The position numbers and the translations under genes were made by a program. Below the pieces are notes generated by a model. It was given only the letters and a program-made list of their open reading frames with translations, had not been told where the DNA came from and did no database searches. Source: Alteribacter lacisalsi (GTDB lineage: Bacteria > Bacillota > Bacilli > Bacillales > Salisediminibacteriaceae). Taken from it: DNA of 64,000 nucleotides. Numbering within the stretch: position 1 is the stretch's first letter; each line of letters begins with the position of its first letter. Positions 58,864 through 64,000 of this stretch are shown piece after piece. The stretch spans positions 1 through 64,000 of the forward strand of contig NZ_PDOF01000005.1 of assembly GCF_003226345.1 (NCBI RefSeq), in the 5' to 3' direction.

Positions 58864-58892
58864 TTGACTTCTTTTGGAAGAGTTGGTATTCT
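58864..58892 (+). promoter_or_regulatory. sigma-A promoter of abrB
   Basis: TTGACT, a 17-base spacer and TATTCT on the plus strand, 84 bases before the abrB start. Confidence 0.75.
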
Positions 58893-58907
58893 AAGTTTGA
58901 AAGATTT

Positions 58908-58914
58908 TGTCGAA
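58908..58914 (+). promoter_or_regulatory. Spo0A box at the abrB promoter
   Basis: TGTCGAA lies 15 bases after the -10, just past the expected transcript start. In B. subtilis Spo0A~P represses abrB from boxes in this place. Confidence 0.75.
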
Positions 58915-58975
58915 CACTGACTATTTCATTGTCAACAATAACACGAATTTTTCTTTTATGGGAGGAGAATGATTC

Positions 58976-59266
58976 ATGAAATCAACAGGTATTGTAAGAA
59001 AGGTCGACGAACTTGGACGCGTAGTTATTCCAATCGAGCTTCGCAGAACGCTCGATATTGCAGAAAAGGATGCTCTTGAGATTTATGTGGACGATGACCG
59101 CATCGTGCTTAAGAAGTACAAGCCGAACATGACTTGCCAGCTTACAGGAGAGGTGTCTGATGACAACCTTTCACTTGCAGGCGGCAAAATCATCCTGAGC
59201 CCTCAAGGTGCGCAGGAGATCATCAGCGATCTGCAGAAATATCTCGAAAAAGCGGAATCCAAATAA
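58976..59266 (+). CDS. abrB: transition-state regulator AbrB
   Basis: AbrB represses many post-exponential genes during growth. The 96-residue protein has the N-terminal swapped-hairpin DNA-binding domain MKSTGIVRKVDELGRVVIPI and ELRRTLDIAEKDALEIYVDD, with conserved DNA-contact arginines, and a C-terminal multimerisation part. GGGAGGAG precedes the ATG. It is the only plus-strand gene in the window, diverging from metS and converging on rsmI. Three Spo0A boxes lie upstream. Confidence 0.97.
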   Translation: MKSTGIVRKVDELGRVVIPIELRRTLDIAEKDALEIYVDDDRIVLKKYKPNMTCQLTGEVSDDNLSLAGGKIILSPQGAQEIISDLQKYLEKAESK

Positions 59267-59288
59267 GTCAGACGTAATGATATTGAAA

Positions 59289-59324
59289 AGCCTGAACCCC
59301 GCTTGGGATTCAGGCTTCTTTTTT
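59289..59324. terminator. terminator of abrB, possibly bidirectional
   Basis: AGCCTGAACCC-CGCTT-GGGATTCAGGCT is followed by TCTTTTTT on the plus strand. On the minus strand the same stem is followed by TTTTC, so it may also end rsmI transcription. Confidence 0.85.
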
Positions 59325-60195
59325 ATGTGTGGAAAGCTTTATAAACGTCACGTTTATTTTCATTCCGGTCATTTGCCACTGCCTTAACCGCATCTTTTGA
59401 CGACATCCCCTTATCAATATATACCTTTACGTGATCAGCGGTAGCAAGACCTTCCCACCACTGCTCTTCCTCATTACTTTCTTCACCGGTCCGGCCTTCT
59501 ACCAGGATGACCATTTCCCCTTTTAATGGAGCAGATTCGCAGTGCTTCTGAAGCTCTTCCAATGTTCCTCTCAGGAACTCCTCGTGTTTTTTTGTCAATT
59601 CCCTGCACAGAACTGCATTCCGGTTACCAAGCACCTCACGCATGTCCCCAAGCGTTGCGGCTACGCGGTGCGGAGACTCATAAAACAGAAGTGTTTCCCG
59701 GCTGCTGCGCCATTGTTCCAGTTGTTCGTGTTTAATTTTCTTCTTCCTGTTCAAAAATCCGACAAAAGCAAACATATCTGTCGGCAATCCGGAAGCAATC
59801 AGAGCAGTCAGTGCTGCGTTTGCACCAGGCAGAGGAACCACCTTTAACTTTTCCTCGACGCATCGCTTCACCAGATCCTGACCGGGATCAGAGATAGCCG
59901 GCATCCCTGCATCAGAGACAAGGGCTACCGTTTCTCCGTTAAGCAGCCGCTCAATAAGCTGATCTTCCCGATTCTGTCTGCTGTGTTCGTGATAGCTCAC
60001 GAGCGGTGTCGCAATGTCAAAAACGTGACACAGTTTCATTGTGTTTCGTGTATCTTCTGCGGCAATAACATCAGCCTCTTTGAGCACTTTTACTGCCCGG
60101 TACGTCATATCCTCCAGATTTCCGATTGGCGTGGGCACGAGATAAAGAATGCCTGACGATTCGCCGTCATCCTTAAAGCTTTTCTGAACATACAT
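59323..60195 (-). CDS. rsmI: 16S rRNA (cytidine1402-2'-O)-methyltransferase
   Basis: It methylates the ribose of C1402 in the decoding site. The protein of about 290 residues has the tetrapyrrole-methylase-like fold: GILYLVPTPIGNLEDMTYRA, VIAAEDTRNTMKL, ALVSDAGMPAISDPG and VPLPGANAALTALIASGLPT. ATG 60195 follows GGAGG by nine bases. It is the yabC position and starts one base after the end of the decayed yazA frame. Confidence 0.96.
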   Translation of the reverse strand: MYVQKSFKDDGESSGILYLVPTPIGNLEDMTYRAVKVLKEADVIAAEDTRNTMKLCHVFDIATPLVSYHEHSRQNREDQLIERLLNGETVALVSDAGMPAISDPGQDLVKRCVEEKLKVVPLPGANAALTALIASGLPTDMFAFVGFLNRKKKIKHEQLEQWRSSRETLLFYESPHRVAATLGDMREVLGNRNAVLCRELTKKHEEFLRGTLEELQKHCESAPLKGEMVILVEGRTGEESNEEEQWWEGLATADHVKVYIDKGMSSKDAVKAVANDRNENKRDVYKAFHT

Positions 60196-60196
60196 A

Positions 60197-60462
60197 CTAA
60201 CTGCCTCCATACTCTCTGATCAGTACCTGTTTCTGCTGTCTGGTCAGCTGTTTAATCCGGGTATTCTTCCTTCATGGCTTCACATTTCTAATCAAAGCGG
60301 ATGGTATAGACCACAGTAAACGGTCCCCTCCCGCGCGTATACCTTGGCTCCGGTTCCCAGTCCGTGTGCCTTCACTCTTTTATCAAGGTTATTCGTATAC
60401 CCCGTATAATACGTCTTGTCCCTGCATTCAAGTATATATACACAATGCTCACCAGGTTTCAT
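60197..60462 (-). pseudogene. yazA: yazA, GIY-YIG-family gene broken by two frameshifts and a stop
   Basis: The first part reads [20 protein letters not shown] then [20 protein letters not shown], a good GIY-YIG domain start. Near 60339-60345 an extra base shifts the frame; removing it gives [18 protein letters not shown], the expected continuation. Then TAG (after GAT, near 60291) stops it, followed by KCEAMKEEY. A further extra C in TACCCGG (near 60258) must be removed to read RIKQLTRQQKQVLIREYGG and a TAG at 60197. A complete family member of about 90 residues is thus present but split by three lesions. As it stands only about 56 residues would be made. It lies between trmN6 and rsmI as in B. 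subtilis. Confidence 0.88.
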
Positions 60463-61192
60463 ACAATTCCCTGAATTCCCCGGTATACCGCCCGTCATCA
60501 CCGTAAACTACGATCGGCGGCAGAGTGGTTACGCCCGGTCTTCCTCTTTTAAGGCTTTCCACGAGTACCATATTCGCTTCTTTTCCCGATTTTGGATGAA
60601 CAAACTGCATCCGCTTCGGCTCAAGCTGGTACTTTCGAAGCGCAGTCAGAATATCCGCCAGCCGCTCTGGCCGGTGAACGAGTGCGAAACGTCCCCGGTC
60701 TTTGACGAGACGGGAAGCGACTCTGGCTACGTCATCAAACGTACAGGCAATTTCATGTCTGGCCACGTTAATGCGGTCATTTTCACTTATGTCCCTCTTG
60801 TTCTGGGAAACGGGAAAATAAGGCGGGTTGCATGTAACCACATCATAGCGTCCCCAGGCCACTTCGCTGTCCAGTTCGTTAATATTTTGATGGATCACCT
60901 TGATCCGGTCATTCAGGCTGTTGTTGTCAACATTTCGGCGGGCCAGTTCTGCCAGGGGCTCCTGAATTTCCACGGCCTCTATGAAAGCATTTGTTCTGAG
61001 TGTAAGCATGAGGGGTACAGCACCGTTGCCGGCACACAGATCAATCATCCTTCCTCGTTTCTTTGGAACACTTGCAAAGGTTGCAAGGAGTACCGCATCG
61101 GTTGAAAAAACGAACACGTCTTTTCGCTGAATAATCGGCATGTCTGTTCCCGGCAGATGGTCCACACGCTCTGGTGATTGGGAATCTTTCAT
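60449..61192 (-). CDS. trmN6: tRNA1(Val) (adenine37-N6)-methyltransferase
   Basis: It methylates A37 of tRNA-Val. The 247-residue Rossmann methyltransferase has [20 protein letters not shown] (SAM site) near residue 50 and the N6-adenine signature NPPYF near residue 120. ATG 61192 follows AAAAGGAG by eight bases; an in-frame extension to 61219 is not supported. It overlaps the yazA remnant by 14 bases. This is the yabB position of B. subtilis. Confidence 0.94.
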   Translation of the reverse strand: MKDSQSPERVDHLPGTDMPIIQRKDVFVFSTDAVLLATFASVPKKRGRMIDLCAGNGAVPLMLTLRTNAFIEAVEIQEPLAELARRNVDNNSLNDRIKVIHQNINELDSEVAWGRYDVVTCNPPYFPVSQNKRDISENDRINVARHEIACTFDDVARVASRLVKDRGRFALVHRPERLADILTALRKYQLEPKRMQFVHPKSGKEANMVLVESLKRGRPGVTTLPPIVVYGDDGRYTGEFRELYETW

Positions 61193-61231
61193 TGTTCTGC
61201 TCCTTTTTCCTACCGGCACATGGCCGGTTCT

Positions 61232-61455
61232 TCTTCTTTTTAAAAGGGCTTTCTTTTTTTTCGCTGCAGGCGGACGCTTTCCGCGGGCATCGCTTCAGCC
61301 TCCACGGGAAGATTCCTGCTTCTTCCTCTGCCAGCAAGTCCTTCGAAGCGGTGTGCGTCGAAGCATCTCGCAGCTTATTCAAGAAGCATACGCTCGTCGC
61401 TGGAGTCGCCACCTTCCGCTCCATTGTCATTAGAAACAATCTAATCAAAAACCGC
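61232..61455. repeat. class B repeat, long form, degenerate
   Basis: GCTGCAGGCGGACGCTTTCC, GCGGGCATCGCTTCAGCCTC, GCGTCGAAGCATCTCGCAGC and TCGCTGGAGTCGCCACCTTC follow the class B long order seen at 25139. AAACAATCTAATCAAAAAC closes it. It fills the gap between yabA and trmN6. Confidence 0.65.
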
Positions 61456-61459
61456 TTTG

Positions 61460-61496
61460 AAAAAAAAGTCTTTCCGGACCTGGGTCAGGAAAGACT
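61460..61496 (-). terminator. terminator of the yabA operon
   Basis: AGTCTTTCC and GGAAAGACT pair with an inner ACC/GGT on the minus strand, followed by eight T, nine bases after the yabA stop. Confidence 0.9.
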
Positions 61497-61504
61497 GAAT
61501 ACGA

Positions 61505-61861
61505 TTATTTTTTATTCAGAAACGACAGGCAGAACAGGCAGTCGCCTTCTTTACGGATACTTCCGTAATGGAGATTGCAGATATGAAAGCCTTCCTGATA
61601 CAGTCTGGCCAGGTTGTCATACCCTTCTCCGAATTCAGAACGTTTTTCCTGCTTCGGGCTTGCTTTCTCCCGCTGCTGCTCCTTCTTCTGCATGTTTTTA
61701 TGATCCATCCGCTTGCGCAAATGCTCATTTTCAATGGCGAGGTGATGGTTCTCCTCGAGCAAAAGAGCGAGCTGTTCCTTCAGTTCACCCAGCTCGTGAT
61801 GGAGACCGCCGATGCGCTCTTCCATCTGGCTCACGCGTGCGAAAATTTCTTTTTTGTTCAC
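61505..61861 (-). CDS. yabA: replication initiation control protein YabA
   Basis: YabA binds DnaA and the beta clamp DnaN and limits replication starts. The protein of about 118 residues has an N-terminal leucine-zipper-like coiled coil (about 5-60, with [17 protein letters not shown]) and a C-terminal zinc domain [20 protein letters not shown], then CLFCLSFL (HxC and CxxC). GTG 61861 is eight bases after GAGGTG and gives [12 protein letters not shown], as in B. subtilis. Confidence 0.96.
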   Translation of the reverse strand: MNKKEIFARVSQMEERIGGLHHELGELKEQLALLLEENHHLAIENEHLRKRMDHKNMQKKEQQREKASPKQEKRSEFGEGYDNLARLYQEGFHICNLHYGSIRKEGDCLFCLSFLNKK

Positions 61862-61876
61862 GATCCCCACACCTCA

Positions 61877-62704
61877 TTAATTCGTGGTTTGGCTGGCGAT
61901 TGCCCCTTCTTGCATGAGTTCATCCAGAGTATATTCCACCACACGCTGCGCCTCAAACAGTTCCACCTGCACGAGACGTTCAAGCATGTTCAAACCGACT
62001 ACTTTCCCTTTTCCATAGCTTGTTTTAATATGCTGGTTTATATCCGGAAGTTCTTTCTTTGCACTTTCATACATATCGTTCTCGTACTTCAGACAGCACA
62101 TGAGACGTCCGCACAGCCCGGATATTTTCGTCGGGTTAAGAGAGAGATTCTGATCCTTTGCCATCTTGATGGACACCGGTTCAAAATCACCGAGAAACGT
62201 TGAACAGCAGAGCATCCGGCCGCATGGGCCGACACCTCCGAGCATCTTCGCTTCATCTCTTACACCGATTTGCCTGAGCTCAATCCGGGTTCTGAAAACA
62301 GAAGCAAGATCTTTTACAAGCTCTCTGAAATCAATCCGGCCGTCAGCTGTGAAGTAAAAGAGAATTTTATTCCGGTCGAACGTATATTCCACGTCCACCA
62401 GCTTCATTTCAAGCTTATGAGTCTGGATTTTCTTAAGGCATACGTCAAATGCTTTTGCTGCTTCGTCACGGTTTTCCTGAACAACGAGCTTGTCCTTTTC
62501 CGTGGCGCGGCGAAGTACATTCTTAAGAGGAAGCACGACGTCCTTTTCACTGACTTCCTTAGCAGCAATGACGACTTTGCCGAACTCCACGCCCCTTGCC
62601 GTTTCCACAATCACATAATCGTCCTGTGTAATATCTATGTCTCCGGGTGAAAAGTAATAGATTTTCCCCGCTTTCTTAAATCGAACACCTACAACCTGAT
62701 GCAC
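61877..62704 (-). CDS. ricT: PSP1-domain protein RicT (YaaT)
   Basis: RicT, with RicA and RicF, forms an Fe-S complex that helps RNase Y process mRNAs and supports sporulation and competence. The protein of about 275 residues starts HQVVGVRFKKAGKIYYF and has ARGVEFGKVV. The cysteine-rich PSP1 core is GGVGPCGRMLCCSTFLGDFE and SGLCGRLMCCLKYENDMY. GTG 62704 follows GGAGGG by six bases; the frame reaches 62785 but overlaps holB there. Confidence 0.96.
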   Translation of the reverse strand: MHQVVGVRFKKAGKIYYFSPGDIDITQDDYVIVETARGVEFGKVVIAAKEVSEKDVVLPLKNVLRRATEKDKLVVQENRDEAAKAFDVCLKKIQTHKLEMKLVDVEYTFDRNKILFYFTADGRIDFRELVKDLASVFRTRIELRQIGVRDEAKMLGGVGPCGRMLCCSTFLGDFEPVSIKMAKDQNLSLNPTKISGLCGRLMCCLKYENDMYESAKKELPDINQHIKTSYGKGKVVGLNMLERLVQVELFEAQRVVEYTLDELMQEGAIASQTTN

Positions 62705-62705
62705 G

Positions 62706-63692
62706 TTATCCCTCCTGTAACCGAAGGAGCAGCTGCTCCATGACCAGCTGAGGACTGGTATTCGCTTCAAGACGCCGTTTCGCATTAAGAATTGCGGTTA
62801 AATTGTGTCCCAATTTTGTCTGAGAGGTTTTTAATGCCTCATCCCGCAAGCGTTCTTCCTGGTCAAAAAAGACGAGTTCATCCTGCTGATCCAGCTGTGT
62901 GCGAATGACGTCCCGATACCAAATCATTAAAAGATCGAGACCGGTCTGTATCTCATTCTTTTCTTTAAAAAAGCCCAGCCAGCCATCCTGAAGCATTAAA
63001 AATGCGTACCTTGGACGCTTAAATACTTCATCTGTCAATTGTATCACTTTGGTTCTTGCCTGTGCAATCCAATTGTCAGAACACAGGGTTTTTGCCTCTT
63101 CAATGTCGGATGTAAGCTGTGCGGCAACCCTGGCCTGAACTTCCGGCACTTCTTCTTTCACCATCTGCCTGACAAGCCTGTCAGGCGAAAGGGGGGCAAA
63201 GGAAAGAACCTGCGATCTGGAGACGATCGTTTTCAAAATACGGTGGTACTGTGAGGTCATCAGAACCGCCAGGGCTTCCCCGTCCGGCTCCTCCAGAAAC
63301 TTAAGAATACTGTTAGCAGCACTGGCAGACATTTTTTCCGCCTCTGATACGAGATAGACCTTCTTTTTGGACTCCATACCACGGAAACTGAATTCTTTTT
63401 TCAGATGACGGATCTGATCCACTTTAATTGTTTGACCGTCGGGACGGATGGTGTGAACATCCGGATGATTACCGGAAAGGATCCGTCTGCAGTCTCCACA
63501 TTCCCCACACGGCTCTCCTTCTGATGAGTGCCGGCAGAAAAAAGCCCGGGCGAGCTGAACAGCTGTCTGCTGCTTCCCCGTTCCTCTTCCCCCCTCAAAA
63601 AGGTAGGCGTGTGCGAGGCGGTTCTTTTTCAGGCTGTTTGTAAGCATTTTAACCACTGTCGGCTGTGTCGCTGCGAGCTGTTCCCAATTCAT
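62706..63692 (-). CDS. holB: DNA polymerase III delta-prime subunit
   Basis: It is part of the clamp loader that places the beta clamp on DNA. The 328-residue protein has a Walker A-like loop GGRGTGKQQTAVQLAR, a zinc module with CRHSSEGEPCGECGDC, then VYLVSEAEKMSASAANSILK, FLEEPDGE and the sensor region RSQVLSFAPLS. It ends two bases before ricT starts and lies 12 bases after darA. yaaR, which lies between yaaQ and holB in B. subtilis, is absent. Confidence 0.95.
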   Translation of the reverse strand: MNWEQLAATQPTVVKMLTNSLKKNRLAHAYLFEGGRGTGKQQTAVQLARAFFCRHSSEGEPCGECGDCRRILSGNHPDVHTIRPDGQTIKVDQIRHLKKEFSFRGMESKKKVYLVSEAEKMSASAANSILKFLEEPDGEALAVLMTSQYHRILKTIVSRSQVLSFAPLSPDRLVRQMVKEEVPEVQARVAAQLTSDIEEAKTLCSDNWIAQARTKVIQLTDEVFKRPRYAFLMLQDGWLGFFKEKNEIQTGLDLLMIWYRDVIRTQLDQQDELVFFDQEERLRDEALKTSQTKLGHNLTAILNAKRRLEANTSPQLVMEQLLLRLQEG

Positions 63693-63704
63693 GTCCGGCC
63701 TCCG

Positions 63705-64000
<296 letters not shown>

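Overview
The window comes from a low-to-mid GC endospore-forming member of the Bacillaceae. Spore genes (spoIIE, spoVT, spoVG, yabG, yabP, yabQ, fin, an sspF-type SASP), Spo0A boxes and abrB show this. The gene order is that of the origin-proximal region of Bacillus subtilis, read backwards: darA-holB-ricT-yabA-trmN6-yazA-rsmI-abrB-metS-tatD-yabE-rnmV-ksgA-yabG-veg-sspF-ispE-purR-[insertion]-spoVG-glmU-prs-ctc-pth-fin-mfd-spoVT-yabM-yabN-rqcP-yabP-yabQ-divIC-yabR-spoIIE-[small peptides]-yabS-yabT-[thrE pair]-tilS-hprT-ftsH-coaX-hslO-cysK-pabB-pabA-pabC-folP-folB-folK-yazB-dusB-lysS-rRNA. Every gene except abrB is on the minus strand, so transcription runs from high to low coordinates. Base composition and repeat content would suit an alkaliphilic or haloalkaliphilic relative of Bacillus, but the genus is a guess.

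Layout by transcription. From 64.0 to 58.9 kb lie c-di-AMP signalling, replication control and translation genes, with a decayed yazA and abrB as the only plus-strand gene. From 58.3 to 47.3 kb lie T-box-controlled metS, then tatD, yabE, rnmV-ksgA, yabG, veg, sspF, ispE and purR. From 47.1 to 39.4 kb an accessory block replaces the expected yabJ. It holds a thiolase, a CBS-PAS-PAS sigma-54 activator, a CoA-transferase, a GntP-family permease and a short-chain dehydrogenase, with two good sigma-54 promoters. It probably takes up and oxidises a short-chain hydroxy- or keto-acid such as 3-hydroxybutyrate or acetoacetate. From 39.1 to 23 kb lie spoVG-glmU-prs-ctc-pth, fin, mfd and the spoVT-to-divIC sporulation and division group. 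From 22.6 to 14.3 kb lie spoIIE, a run of tiny ORFs, yabS-yabT, a split threonine/serine exporter and tilS. From 14.2 to 0.8 kb lie hprT, ftsH, coaX, hslO, cysK and the p-aminobenzoate/folate operon ending in lysS. Then come three tandem promoters and the 5' end of a 16S rRNA gene.

The most striking unexplained element is at 19.04-20.02 kb. Four tandem minus-strand ORFs of 30-34 codons each follow a good Shine-Dalgarno sequence and end in the motif Y-[E/K]-P-R-P-R-P-P-[S/T]. The motif is spelled with different synonymous codons in each copy, so the protein appears to be under selection. It is one residue from YLPRPRPP, the ribosome-tunnel-binding core of insect proline-rich antimicrobial peptides. 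The first ORF begins 34 bases after the spoIIE stop with no terminator between, so expression may be tied to Spo0A-controlled spoIIE.

The gaps between genes also hold a mosaic of MITE-like repeats in several classes, all sharing a GC-rich core. Some have inverted ends and internally deleted versions.
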